Assembly: GCA_031002005.1 (NCBI GenBank)
Contig: JARYHS010008074.1
Location: forward strand, 182,552,494-182,616,493
Length of the DNA: 64,000 nt
DNA from: Vandiemenella viatica
Taxonomy: Eukaryota > Arthropoda > Insecta > Orthoptera > Morabidae
Reading direction: 5' to 3'
Positions within the stretch are counted from its first letter, which is position 1; the number at the start of each line of letters is the position of its first letter. Under the pieces are notes generated by a model, which was given only the letters and a program-made list of their open reading frames with translations, was not told the origin of the DNA and did not search any database. Positions 13,116 through 25,408 of this stretch are shown one piece after another. The position numbers and the translations under genes were made by a program.

Positions 13116-14870
13116 AGTGATGAAGCTAGTGCTTCTATCCCAATGATACCAACCAATCTTCAAAAGTAATTCCACTTCAACAGCTGACACCCACTTTATC
13201 CTAAATACCATCTCCAATTTTGCTAAACTAATATTGGTAAACTTACAGGGTACCATTATGTTGTTGCAGGTCATTTTTCCACATTTCCTTTGTTAATTAA
13301 TTGTTAATAAAGAAAGTAAATGCAACTGTTTTTTTTATCAATTTATTGCTTTCTGTGTTTCACTTCCACCATTGTCAGTGATTGAAATTTGAAGTTTGTT
13401 AATTTACACCCAGTCTTCCAACTTATTAAATCACATTTGACGTAATCATAAAATTATACAATTTGCTGGTTTGTTTATTATTTGTTGCTTACATTGTATG
13501 ATGAGACAGTAATTAGCAAATAAAGCTCTTTATTTTAAGTAAAATTAGTAAAAACATGTTTGTCTGCTTAAAATCTTTCAGTATGAGAAATTTTGGATTT
13601 GTTTTGGGTTAGTTTTAGTGTTTTATGTAATTTTAAAGGTTTTAAAAATTAATCTGTGTAATTTACTTTAATAGCGAGTTTCTAAGATGGTTCCAAAAGG
13701 TAGAAGGTTCTTGCAGAGAAGTTTGAACAACAATATAGTTGGGAAACATGCTGATTTGGTGGTTGGATACCATAGTTTGGTATGAGAAATTTAAGAATAA
13801 ATTATTAAGAAAGTAAACTATAGAAAAGGTATTGATTTTAATGGCAAATTAAAAGAATTTGCTCCGAATCATTTTGTAATTCATTTCAATTACCAGTAAT
13901 TTTTAAGTAGTTCATTGTTTTTTAAATGAACCAAGCTTCAAAAACGTATGATATATGTAAGTCAGCATCTTTTTGAACACTTTGTTTGTTGCTTTTGCCA
14001 GTTTTCCACAGGAAATTGTTGGAGCCAGACCGCCTCATGTTAGTTTTCATTTTGGACCAAAATTCAGAAAAGTTCTAAACTTTCAGTGGTTGAATCTATT
14101 TTAATAGTATATACCAGAATTTTCAGAACTTATCTGTTGGCAACACACCCAGATCAGTCATTAGTGGAGCAAATTGGAATATTTAAAATTTTAATGGATG
14201 TTTTGGTTGACTGTTGCCATGATTGTTGAGTGAATCAAGGAACATATAGTAAGATCATGTGATTGATGGAAACAGAAGACTTCCTGGCACTGTATTATCA
14301 TGATCAAATAGAATGGTGATGTTTTGTGGATGTTCACGAGGTTTCCTTAAAATTAAAAGTGAATTTCAAACCACTCTCATCATTTGGCAGTGTAGGAGAA
14401 CCTAAACTCTAATGTCATTATTTCTTCCTATGTGGAAGTGGTGGCCATATTAATTCAGAACTTAATAATTTAGAAGCAATCTAGTAAAAAAATAACCATG
14501 ACACTTACACTCAGTAATGTCATAACAATGGAAATTCCAAATAAAATGTTCATAACTTCAAAGTGAGGTATCCATAACCACCACACAATGTAAGTTTATG
14601 TTAACTGTATATTTCTGCATTTTCTACAAACTTCATTCTGACTAGAATCATTTGTCAAACTATTGCCAGGTAGATGTGCAGTGTGCCTTATTTTAGTTCA
14701 TTCATTTGTCATGGCAATCTTAATTATTTCTGTCATAGTCATGCTGAGATCACCAGTTTTAAAATGTACACATTGAAAAGCAACAGAGCATAATGAGAAA
14801 ATAAGATGCACATTACATCTACAGCAACTATGGCATCATCTGACACTGAAAGCATGTACAGTGACAGTCC
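13116..14870. other. no recognisable feature
   Basis: AT-rich DNA. No exon, RNA gene or repeat was identified on either strand. Confidence 0.4.
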
Positions 14871-15840
14871 ACACAAATCTCAAGACACACAGCTACACTG
14901 ATGAAATTAAAATCACACTAGAACTATTTACATCTTTAAAGTATTCCAGTTTCAAAAACAGATACTGCCTGCATCAGAAAGGACTTGATATGGGTTCCCC
15001 AAATTCAGCCACAATATATAAAATGAAATATTAAAAACTGAACCCCCAGAAAGGTTAAATATCACATATTGGTTGAGCTATGATGATGATATAATATATG
15101 AGACCAATGAAGCAGATGAGCACATAAATGAATCACACCAAAATAAAAGCAAAGTGCTCAATACATTACATTCCCAACTGAAAATCCAAACTATATTTCT
15201 TGGACCTCGCCATAAAAAAGATACAACAAACAAACCTTCATAGCAGATGTACACAAAACCTCCAGCAACATAAACAGATAGTACACTCTACATCAAACCA
15301 CCTACATAATAACCAGGAAGCTGCAATGTATTTCATGCCAAACTTTTTAAACAGAATCCATTAGTAAAGGAAATTACCCAATATAACAACACAATAAAAG
15401 AAACATCATCAAAAAATGAGTATAAAAAACAGATAGTTTACATAATAAACAGAATAATCATAAAAAAATGAGAAAAGAACAGACAGACAATAACAAGGCA
15501 AAACTTCAGCCATGTAGAATCCATGAGACAAATAGATCCACAACATAGACAGTTCAAAATACACAAACCAGAATATATACTGAAAATAAAAGAAATGATT
15601 TTCAATTCCAACAGATAAATGCACTGAATCACTAATATTTTCAAGAAACGAGGCTTCAGAATTGCTCTTTCGATTGATCAGTCAATACACAAGTAAAATC
15701 ATACACAAATAACTATTTACCAGCTTACATGTCAAAAATGAGAAGCAATATACATATAACAGACATGAAAAAGATTCCAGATCAGATAAAAAGAATATGT
15801 CAAGGCACTAAATACTTATATTGAACATCCATGGAAAACA
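14871..15840 (+). pseudogene. decayed reverse transcriptase of a Penelope-like retroelement
   Basis: Translation broken by stops and frameshifts shows, in order: KGLDMGSPNSATIYK (equivalent of the RT segment G-x-MGSP-L), ITYWLSYDDDIIYETNEADE (the catalytic YxDD-type motif, here YDDD), a basic stretch, and a segment resembling the post-RT KPPAT-TDSTLYIKPP block. This order is typical of PLE-type reverse transcriptases found in arthropods. Beyond about 15450 the match fades into A-rich sequence that may be the element's 3' part. No complete domain remains. A related retroelement class is possible. Confidence 0.55.
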
Positions 15841-16616
15841 AACAAACAGATATCAAAACCCTCACAATCAACAACTGCAGATAAAATAAACTCACTCTGC
15901 AGGAAAAGCAATATTAGTGGTTGATCCTAACAAACCAAACCCTCTTGACATTAATAAACACACAATAATCTTGCCAATGAGGAAATATAATAAATGCAAT
16001 CTAATAATAATAATACAAACAGTAAGTAAGAAACAATCAGCAATTATACGAGTTTAAGATTCACAAGAAGATGGTGACAGCAAATGTGATTGCTGAAATA
16101 TCATGCGAAAACAGTTTGTTAACTCAGCTAAACACTTAACACTTAACTTAACTTTAAGATAATATCAAACATCATTCAATAAATTGTAAGACTAAGAAGA
16201 CATTTCTTTAAACATGTGTATAGGAGAATAGCCATTGACTACCAAAGTTGAATATTGCTGCAGTGTCAAAACACAGAAATACATGTGCACTTTAAGAGCA
16301 TTGAAATTTCCCTCCTACAACCCTAGAGTGAGGTAGTTGCCTGATTGAGGCTGGCAATTAACTCACTTTATCTGTGCAGAAGTGACATAAGCCAGAAAAT
16401 TTCAATACTATGTGTGTATGCGTATTTGTGTCTCAACATCGCAGCAATCATCAACCTTGGTAAGCAGCGATTATGCTCCTATCAAAATGTTTAATGCATC
16501 AACATTATAGTGCATTTCTTTCCTCGAGTCCTCAATTTTAATTTACATTCATTGACAATGGTTCGATATGGAATTAAATGTACTCGGAAATAAATAAATG
16601 AAGAATAACTCCTACA
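15841..16616. other. no recognisable feature
   Basis: A-rich sequence, possibly the degraded tail of the preceding retroelement. Nothing else supported. Confidence 0.35.
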
Positions 16617-17036
16617 TTTGTCTCTGGAAACTACCACAGATCAGAATCAGAATCAGATATGATAAGGAAGATAGAATGGGATTCATTGGAAGACATGAGG
16701 AGAGTGAAGACAGTAATTTGACTGCACAATGTATGTATTGGCGATGAGGTGTGAAAAGATATTGGTGTAAGAATTAGGAGTAATATATGGTAGGGAAAAG
16801 ATGGCCACAACCACAAGCTGGCATTCAATTTCAGGCCCAAGGGTATGGAAAAATTCTGGTTCAGGGATTGGAATAAGTTACCAAGAGAAATGATAAATAA
16901 ATTACCAAAAATGCTGAAAGAATTTACAGCTGAAATTTGTAGAGTGCAAAAGTAGGTGTAGAAAGGTAAGTAGGAAAATTGGTATGTAGAGAAATTGCCA
17001 CCAGGTTTGCATTCTGTCACAGTTATATTAAATTAA
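16617..17036 (+). mobile_element. LINE 3' fragment
   Basis: Matches the end of the LINE at 24232-25408: ATGGGATTCATTG, CAAGCTGGCATTCAATTTCA, GATTGGAATAAGTTACCAAG, then GAAATTGCCACC and a short ATTAAATTAAA tail at the 3' end. 5' truncated and frameshifted. The minus-strand 129-codon frame here is an antisense shadow. Confidence 0.75.
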
Positions 17037-17072
17037 ACAAAAAATACAGTAAAACAGTTGCTTAACAATTAA

Positions 17073-18010
17073 TAGACAGTTCATTAAAACACCAAAGGTT
17101 ATGGGATACTCCATACTATCATATGGGACATCTTTTGTCTAGTGCTGCATTCCAATGTGGCATTGACTCATCAAGTTGTCAGAAGACTCCTGAATAAATA
17201 TTCAGACAAGCTTCCTCCACTACCATCCACAATTGTGAAAGTGTTGTCAGTTCAGGATGTTGAATATAAATTAACCTGCCAGTCATGTCCCAGGTATTTT
17301 TGATTGAATTCATGTTGGTGATCTAGATGGCCAAATCATTTACTGGAAATTTACAGAATATTCCTCAAGCCTCTAATGAATAATTTTTGCCTGTTAATAT
17401 GACATACTGTCATCCTGAAAAAAAGACCCATCATTGCTTGGAAACATTAAGACCATAAATGGCTTAAAATGGTCTCCAAGTAACTGAATATAACGATTTG
17501 CAGTCAACAGTAGGATCAGTTTTATAAGAGATCCTACTCTAGGCCATATAACACAGCCAATACTATGGTAGAGTCATCACCAGCTTGTATTTCTTGATCC
17601 AATGCATCAAGCATGGTGGGTGAACAGTTAACACTCTGGCCTCAATTCAGGAGGATGTGGGTTCGAATACCCGTCCAGGCATCCAGATTTGGGTTTTCCA
17701 TGGTTTCCCCAAACCACTCCAGGCAAATGCCGGGATGCTTCCTTCAAAAAGGCCATGGCCGAATTCCTTCCCATTCTTTGTCCCTAGTCCCATCCCGCCT
17801 CTAATGACCTTAGCCATCGATGAGGCGTCAATAAGTAGGGGGGAAATAACTGATTCCATTCGAACCCTACCAGCAGCTCTTGCTAACTTCAATCATGACT
17901 CATCAGACAGCCCAACCTTTGTCAAGTCATCTAGGATATAACAATATGGTCCCAAACCAGGAGGGGAACTGCAGCCAGTGGAAAATGACATTTTGATAGC
18001 AGAGGGACAT
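17073..18010 (-). pseudogene. Tc1-like DNA transposon remnant, copy 1
   Basis: Colinear with the element at 47563-51301: a left end near TA (17073-17074) with CAKTTCATTAAAACACC-like terminus, then CAACTTGA-type segments, GGTCTCCAAGTAACTGAATATAA, and after the SINE, CATTCGAACCCTACCA and ATCATGACTCATCAGACA. The transposase runs on the minus strand and is full of stops. The element is truncated on the right. It is interrupted by a SINE at about 17613-17835. Assignment to the Tc1/mariner superfamily rests on general similarity to common insect copies, not on a visible intact catalytic triad. Confidence 0.6.
17613..17835 (+). mobile_element. tRNA-derived SINE, copy 1
   Basis: Short interspersed element with an RNA polymerase III promoter: A-box-like TGGGTGAACAGTTAACAC near 17614 and a B box GGTTCGAATACCC at 17661-17673. 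The body contains CCAGATTTGGGTTTTCC and CCAGGCAAATGCCGGGATG. It is shared with copies at 37025 (plus) and 47727 (minus). It lies within the Tc1-like remnant, so it inserted later. Several short frames here are chance reading of the SINE. Confidence 0.85.
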
Positions 18011-18788
18011 ATTATAAAGGATCACATGGAAGTTAAATAAATAAAGCACATAGCAATTAAATTGAAAGAATTTATTAAAGGTGATTTAGACAACTGAAGA
18101 AAATGAGATGTTTTCAAGAGGAAGATGAATTAATTGGAAGGAATTAGCAAAATAAAGTTCTGAAATAAATAAGAGGAGAATTTCCTGTAAATATAGAGAA
18201 ATAATAATCATGATTGGAGACTTTTCTGGCATACTGATGCAATATAATCCTCATGGGTGTCCATCCAGCTGTACACCAGAGAGGGTTATATTGCAAATAA
18301 TAAGTATTCTGAGTAAAGTTAAAAAATTAATTGATAATGATGGAACAAGATAAAAATGGCTTCAAGGAGTCATGGTGGGAATTAGTTTAGTTACGGAGTT
18401 TTTGAGAAGCTAGTCTAGGTTACAAAGAAAGAGGATTGTGTGGCTGTATAAACCTGATTTTTGTGGGCCCATGACTCACTTTGCTCCAGGTAGTTGTGAG
18501 GTGATTTCAGTCCAGGTTGCAAACTTGTCATCCATCTTAGTTTCATTGTGTCCTATTAGGCAGTTTTTATAAAGTGAAGGATAACTGTAAACTTAGCTAT
18601 TGTGTGCGAACTGAGAATTGTTGGCTTCTGAAGGATGTGAACTCAATTAACTGTCTTGTATGGATGTAACAACTGTTCATATTTCCCATCAGAACTTGTT
18701 ATCTAAGGATAATTACAAACATACAATCAAATAATCATTGGATGTGTTGACAAAAACGTTTTCAGTTAATCAAAAAGAAACTTTGACT
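18011..18788 (+). pseudogene. possible LINE endonuclease remnant (about 18190-18360) in unannotated DNA
   Basis: A plus-strand translation near 18200 reads IIMIGDFSGILMQ, resembling the GDFN motif of LINE apurinic endonucleases, followed by text like RVILQIISILS. No other motif is visible, so this is weak. The rest shows nothing. GACT at 18785-18788 is the left duplication of LTR C. Confidence 0.3.
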
Positions 18789-20830
18789 TGTAAGGACCAA
18801 AGCTGATACCAGGGCTGTAGTATAGCCTTAGTGCCTCAACTAACAGTTTATGTTGACTCAAAGTTCTGCAGAAAATTCATGAAATAACTTTGATTTGACC
18901 ATGTAGCCATACAGTAACTCAACTAAAATGCTTGGGGTCGCCACAATATTTGTTAAACCACAAATAGAGAAAAGGTTGTAAGCTACAAAATGACAAAAGT
19001 TCACTTTCCGAAAATTCCAAGTTTTGTTTTCAAAGTCACAAAATTTCAAATATGCATTTAACAGTTGAGTAGGCAAATCGAACACACTTCTCCAAAAGTT
19101 TGCAAGTTGTGGAGAGAAATTTAAACTGACCGACCCCTTTTAGTGAATTTATAAGTTCATGTTATAAATTAACCTCGCGTGCCATACACCAAAGTCCCAA
19201 GATGGCTGACTCAGTGGCGCGAACATCTAACCATTCCCTCCGCGCTTCTACACTAAACTAGCGCAGACTATTCAAACATAGCACTCCAAGTAGACAGATC
19301 AGAACAGATGCGGTAACATGCAAGCACGAGATTATATAGGCTCGATGATGTCACAGCCGGAACACAACTTTCTGCTGGGGCCTAGCCAAAATATGACCTA
19401 GCAAACTTAATAACCAAGCAGCTATAAGGTAATTAAAGGCTGACAGTGTTTAAACTTTTTTACTAGAAGATCAGTGGATATTCAGTGAGTAATTTTAAGT
19501 GGTTAGTTTTAAATGTCTATTTTATCCTTTGCGTAGTGTCATGACCTATTTCCGGCTTGGGGAAATACCTGTTCATTTAAACTTGTACAATTTCGTCATT
19601 TCTGCTGAATCTCAATTTATTCAAATAAAATTAATGTCAACGTGTTCTCCAAAAATTCCTGACTTTAATGGTGTAAGTTTTGTTGAGATTGATGCCAAGA
19701 TAGTGAAGTTACAGCTTTGACAAGATTTACAAAAATGATATATGGGTTTTAATTTAATAACTTTATTTCTATTGCTTTTATCGAAAAAGTAAAATTACCA
19801 GAATATTCTCTGAATTAAATTACGTATTTTGAAAGTTGTCTTATCTCTGTATCTGACTTCGATTGCTTGTAATAAATTCCTAAACTGAGCACATGGTTTC
19901 ATGATGAAATAATTTCTAAAATCTTTATAAAATCGGTTCTACTGCATGGAATGGCCCGAAATTAATATATGTGATACTAGATTTTTTGTTCTTTCAAGAA
20001 ATCTACTTTTTATTCCGAAAGCTTACTAGGATTCTGTGATAAAAAATGTTAAAAGTGAAGTGTATTCAACGAAGTATTTAAAAATTTATTTAAGTTATTT
20101 ATACGTCCAGAAACTATGGAATTTTAGTGAATTTATCTTCTTATCTTCTTATTAAATTATTATTCCTTTAAAATTACTTTATTTCATTTAAAAGTGTGCA
20201 GAAATAGAGAAATATCAAATATCAAAAATCTATTGTTTGGTGAACTGAATTATTATGGATTATCTCATCTCAGGTTAGTATGAGGTTTTTATATCATTAT
20301 AGAAAGTTAGTTTAGTTGTTTTATTAAATGTTGAGCCACTTTATTGCTCTCAAATTGGTTTAAAACTAATGAAATGCTCTTATAGCAGAAGTTCAATGTT
20401 TCCAAATTAAATTATTATTGATTATTTTATTTTCGGTTGACATAGAGTTTGTTTACTATTATACAAAGTTTATTTATGGCTTTTATTAAATACTGACAGT
20501 CTTTACTGCGTTTAAATTGGTTTAGAAATGGTGAAATTGACCCAAAGCAAAGTTTATTGTTTGAAAAGTGAATTTCTGTGAATTAACCTATTTCCTACCA
20601 AAATAATGTTTTCTTACTATCATAGAAAGTTTATTTAGGTCTTTTAAATACCTTTACTGCTTCTGAAAGGGTTTATTTAGTCAGTTTGGTCCTAGTATAT
20701 GCATGCTATATAAAGCATCACTCTCCTAACCTATATATGCAATGAAACTATCTGTTACTAGAGAGTTAGCTTCCTCCTATATACCTAAAAGTGAGAAGCT
20801 AGAATTTGACAAAATTCTAAGGTGCTTACA
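18789..20830 (+). mobile_element. solo LTR, copy C (2.04 kb)
   Basis: Starts TGTAAGGACC and ends GGTGCTTACA, with the perfect 4-bp duplication GACT at 18785-18788 and 20831-20834. Colinear with copy B over the first 450 bases and again at the 3' end. It has a TATA box-like GATTATATAGG near 19329-19339, a plausible LTR promoter. The palindrome CTAGAATTTGACAAAATTCT lies at 20799-20818. No internal region is present. Confidence 0.85.
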
Positions 20831-20834
20831 GACT

Positions 20835-21434
20835 ACACAATTAGTATTTTATTCAGTTTAAATACAGCAACTCATAACCATTCACTATTTGCCTCTATGT
20901 TTGAACATATAACAGTTACTTTATTATTGCTAAGACTCTGAATGGTGGCTGAACAACAAATTAAGCAACTTCACAACTGAACTACCACAACACTCAAAGA
21001 TAGTGTGTTAGGTGATTTTGCAGACAATGAGCCCCATTAGTATTCATACTAAGAAGCATAAATATTCCCACTACAACACACTTGAGTCTTCTGTTACTCA
21101 GTGCAGGCACTAGGATTTTTTATTTTTATTTAGCTCTACAAACTGGCTGGGCGATTATGGGCGGATTATTGGCTTCAAGGCCTGGGGGCCCCTACAGCTG
21201 GTGGTGGTGACCTCCATCAGCCAGCAGGCCTAGGTATATTTGATCCACTTACCTCCCCCACTCCCCCTCCAATGCCAGCCCTGCTGTTATTATGTGTTGC
21301 AGCACTGTCCACAGAGACACTTCTGTCATAAACACACTGTTTTATGATGAAGTGTTACCTGTATGACACCACTAACACCTCAACACAGACCTCAGTCATT
21401 AAGAATATGTGATCAGCCACTGTATTTTCCAAGG
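20835..21434. other. no gene; GC-richer patch at about 21130-21290
   Basis: Mostly unremarkable. The patch around 21145-21290 (GGGCGATTATGGGCGG, CCTGGGGGCCCC, CTGGTGGTGGTGACC) is unusually GC-rich for this window but has no reading frame or repeat partner that I recognise. Confidence 0.35.
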
Positions 21435-21700
21435 TGGCAGACAGGTCTAGAAATTATATATTCAGATTGTTGAATTGAGTAGTAATTTCTGAAATGGAAT
21501 GCCCCATGCATCTAGAACCAACTACTATTCTTTATTCAAAGTCAGTTGATTCATGTTTTGCGGCCATAATCATGTCAAAAAACCTTACACCAAGAGTACA
21601 AATAAAGGCCCTTACACTGTACAGAACGTTTATACATGATGCCATTGCTGTCTCGATGCTTGCTTCTTCCTATCCCATGACATTTGACATATAAATGTAT
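21435..21700 (-). pseudogene. Tc1-like transposon remnant, copy 2 (transposase 5' end)
   Basis: Contains TTTCTGAAATGGAATGCCCC and GCGGCCATAATCATG, corresponding to the N-terminal helix-turn-helix end of the transposase gene read on the minus strand. It overlaps in type with 51062-51301 of the other copy. It ends near an AATGTA terminus at about 21697. Only about 265 bases survive. Confidence 0.55.
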
Positions 21701-23100
21701 GATATAACCATCATTCTCTTGCTGAGTATTCCAAAAATATTGTTCAAGACTTAATAACCTGCAATTATTCACCTGGTATGGTTTAAAACAAGTTTTTCAT
21801 GTCGAATTCCTGTCAGTACAGGTCAGAAATGATCATACATCCATTAAGATAAGTAAAATTCCACTTACAAGGCTTATAGTTATCAGGCTTTTAAATCCAT
21901 CAATTGAATCCTATAACAGGGTTATGATTTCTTTTAATCATGATCTGAAATGAGATATTCACTATCGGAGAGCTGTATAGTGCCATGCACTGGGGCTCCC
22001 AAGCTCAGGGGGACCGCAAGTGCAGCTCAGGGAGCCCAAGCGGGCCCCCTAAAGCTCAGGTCACCAATGTGGCCTGAGGGCCCAAGGTATTTGTTTGCAC
22101 CACAGCTCTTGTTAACCTAGCTACTCCACCGTTCGCTACCACTCCAATTGCTTTTAAACATCTTTTATCAGTTATCTTATGGTCTCTAGGTACTAAATTT
22201 GTTATTTAATAAGACAATGAGTACCTTGTGCCCTAAGATGTGCAATTAGCACTCAGCCACCTTCACCAGTTTCCCAACTTGAGCAACCTTTCTCTAAGCC
22301 AAACCTGTCGAGTGTGAAATTTCACGTGTTATTTACAAACTTACTAGTAACCAATGTCCTATTTCATAAATCATTCTAACTGCCAATCAGTTAGCCATCA
22401 GGACACATCTTACAGAAAAATGGTATTTCCTCAGAATCCTACACTCCTATTTTGATTTTACCACTGCATACAGCAGTAACAACTTCAATTTTTGTTTTGC
22501 AGTTTGTTTTGTCAGATTCTTCCTTGTAAGCATTTGAGAGTTGGTCAGCCAGTATACATGTAATGGGTGCTAAAAAACACTACTGGTCTCAATGACGGAC
22601 AAAACTCCAGTTGTTTCTCTTCTTGCAACCTCTATTTTCCCTGATACTGTTTATCCACTGCTACTTTACTGTTCTCTGTAGGAGCTTGTATACTTTAGTT
22701 AGTGTTTATGATTCATTTTTTTATATTTTTAATATGTTTAATTTTTTTCTGTACTTTAGCTTTGAGTACATTCTACATTGTTTTGGGCCTCACCTTCCTC
22801 TCATTTCTTTTTCTCATTTCAAATTTGTCCTACCATCCCCTCGTATCTTTCATTCTATTAACCAACATTAAGAGATAACTTGTTAAGGGCTCTCTGACCA
22901 ACACTGTGTGCTTCATGTTCTACTGCTGACAAAATGCTTTTACCTGTATATTTACTCATCTGCTCATGTTTTTGTCTTTATTCAGCATCCTGCTGTTACA
23001 CTTCTTTTTCGTGCAATTCTTGTTTACTTATTGAAATTTAATGTATTTGATGAAACACAGAACCAATAAATAGAAAAAATAATCTGTTTAGTACAATCAT
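21701..23100. other. no gene; GC-rich imperfect repeats at 21975-22090
   Basis: AT-rich except for 21975-22090, where GGGGCTCCCAAGCTCAGG, GCTCAGGGAGCCCAAGCG and GCTCAGGTCACC repeat imperfectly around AGCTCAGG. Function unknown. The 86-codon frame at 22611-22871 is Phe/Leu/Ser-rich and low-complexity, so I do not call it a gene. Confidence 0.4.
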
Positions 23101-24231
23101 CATATATATTATTTCTATATAAGGTGTTTTTTGTCACAAGCTATTATCTCCCATCATACTTAACTGAATACAATGAATGAGGTGTCATTTTAAACCTTAT
23201 GATCTCCACTTTGGTCACTTCATATAATAGGAAAGGAATTTTTCATATTCAACCCTTAATGGCAAAGATGTCAATATTTCTAAAATGATGTTTTTTTGTT
23301 TTACAAGTCATTTATCCCCCTGGATACCTGCATGAAATGATTTAATGAAGTATCAATTAAAAGTTTATGATCCCCGCTATGGTGACATCACATATTAAGA
23401 CAGGAATTTTTCAGAATTATACTCTTTAAGGGCAAAAATATCAATATTTCTGCAACGCGTTTTTGTGACACCAGCCACTTATTTCCCTTCATATCTAACA
23501 GATATAGATAAATGAGGTATCATATTAAAGATTAAGGTCTCTGCCATGATAACATTATATTTAGAGGAAGGAATTTTTCGTAATTCGACCCTTGAAGGGC
23601 AAAAATGTCAATATTTCTAGACTGCGTTTTTTTGTTTCTTGAGCCATTTATCTCCATGGATACGTAACTGAAATCGAGAAATGAGATATTATTTTAGAAA
23701 TTAAGGGCTCCCCTTTGGTCTAACCATATTTTAAAAAAGGAATTTTTCGGAATTTGTCCCTTATTGGGCAAAGGTATTAATATTTCTACCGCGCATTTTT
23801 GTGTCACAAACCACTTATCTCAAATGACATCTAACCAATATAGATAAATGAGGTTTCATATTAAAGACTTACGTATCTGCCGAGGTAACATTATATTTTA
23901 AGAAAGGAATTTTTCGTAATTCGAACCTTAAAGGGGAAAAATCTCACTATTTCTAAAATGCGTTTTTTGTATTATGAATCATTTATCTGCCTATATTCCT
24001 ATCTGAAATCATGTAATGAAGTATAATTTTAAAGATTAAGATCTTCCCTTGGTGTCGTCATATATTAAGACAGTAATTTTTCAGAATTCGATCCTTAAAG
24101 GGCAAAAATATCAATATTTCTGCAACACGTTTTTGTGTCATGAGCCATTTATCTCCCTTCATATCTAACCGATATAAATAAATGAGGTATCGTATTAAAC
24201 ATTAAGGTCTCTGCCATGGTAACATTATATT
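23101..24231 (+). repeat. 168-bp satellite array 1, left part
   Basis: Tandem monomers. The anchor GGAATTTTTC recurs near 23233, 23401, 23570, 23737, 23905 and 24073, a spacing of 167-169 bases. Other monomer landmarks are GACCCTTRAAGGGCAAAAAT, TCAATATTTCT, GAGCCATTTATCTCC and ATAAATGAGGTATCA. Monomers are diverged, and dimer types alternate (CATGTAATGAAGTATAA variant versus GATAAATGAGGTATCA variant). The array is interrupted by a LINE at 24232. Confidence 0.85.
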
Positions 24232-25408
24232 GATAGTGTAGCACTAGATCTTTCAAAGGAGTTTGACAGAGTAAGGCATAAAATGGTAGTAAATAAGGTA
24301 AAAAAAAAAAAATTGGAGTGGATGAGAAAGTTATTTGCTGGGTAGAAGAATTTTTAAAAGGTAGAAAACATAAAGTTAGGGTAGGAAATGTGGTATCAAA
24401 GGAAGTGGAAGTAAAAATGGGAGTGCCACAGGGTAGCGTATTGGGAACATTGCTGTTCATTATTCTAATGAATAATTGTGTGGATTGTTTACTATCTGAA
24501 ATTAGATTGTTTGCAGATGACATAATGCTGTATAAAAGGATCAAAACTATAGAGAACTGTAAACAGTTGCAGGGTGATCTGGAAAGGATATCTAGTTGGG
24601 TTGGTAAACATGGGATGAAAATAAATGCAATGAAGAGTCAGCTGATTAGATACACAAATAAAAAACAAAAGGTTAATTATGAATATAAGGTGGGGAAAGA
24701 ATTGCTTGCTGAAGACTTGAAATGTAAATATCTTGGCATTCCATTTGATAACAAGCTTAACTGGGCAGGACACATTGGACAGTTGGTAGGAAATGGTTTC
24801 AAAATTCTGCACTTGTTGGAGAGAGCGATAAGAGGATGCACGAGAGAAGTAAAGGAATTGGGTTACAAAACTTTGGTCATACCATTGCTCGAATATGGTA
24901 GTGTAGTACAGGACCAACATTTTGAGTATCATATACAGGAGTTGGAGAAGGTGCAAAGAAGGGCTGCTTGATTTGTTTCTGGAAATTATTGCAGAATGCA
25001 AGCAGTGACAAATATGATAAAGGAGCTGGAATGGGATTCATTGCAAGACAGGAGGAGAATTAAGAGGGTCATGGGAGAGTACAAGGCGTATACTGCTGAT
25101 AAGGCATGGAAAGATATTGGTGTAGGTATGAAAAGTAGTGCATGGAAGGGAAAAGATGACCATGATTTCAAGCTGGCATTCAATTTCAGGCACAAGGGTG
25201 TGGGAAGTTTTTCTTTTTTAGGTAAGGGTGACAAGGATTGGAATGAGTTACCAAGGGGAATGATGAATAACTTACCGTAAACCTTAAAAGAATTTAATTT
25301 TGATATTTGTAGAGGGCAACTGTAGGTGGGTGCAGGATAGGGGGAAGTTGGGTGTGTAGGTAAATTGCCACCGGAGCATGTGCTCCATTGCAATTAAATT
25401 AAATTAAA
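24232..25408 (+). pseudogene. 5'-truncated non-LTR retrotransposon (CR1/Jockey-like RT C-terminal part)
   Basis: The plus-strand frame at 24318-24971 carries RT motifs MGVPQGSVLGTLLF (residues 34-47) and LFADDIMLY (about 63-71, the catalytic ADD), followed by thumb-like SSWVGKHGMKINAMKS and KYLGIPFDNKLNWAGHI. A single in-frame stop at 24969-24971 separates it from the C-terminal part, which continues in the same frame as RFVSGNYCRM and then 24996-25280. Further stops follow, then a 3' tail of (AATTA)n. The N-terminal RT palm, endonuclease and ORF1 are missing. It sits exactly inside a satellite monomer, giving a clean insertion. Confidence 0.85.

Noticed and set aside
17661..17673. tRNA-like B box, possible tRNA gene
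   Set aside because: No cloverleaf with acceptor stem is present; the same sequence recurs as a dispersed SINE.
17613..17941. Overlapping frames on both strands that look fairly GC-rich
   Set aside because: They fall on the SINE, whose B box and copies elsewhere explain the sequence.
24149..25001. Minus-strand frames of 131 and 169 codons
   Set aside because: Shadows of the LINE reverse transcriptase, whose plus-strand frame carries VPQGSVLG and FADD.
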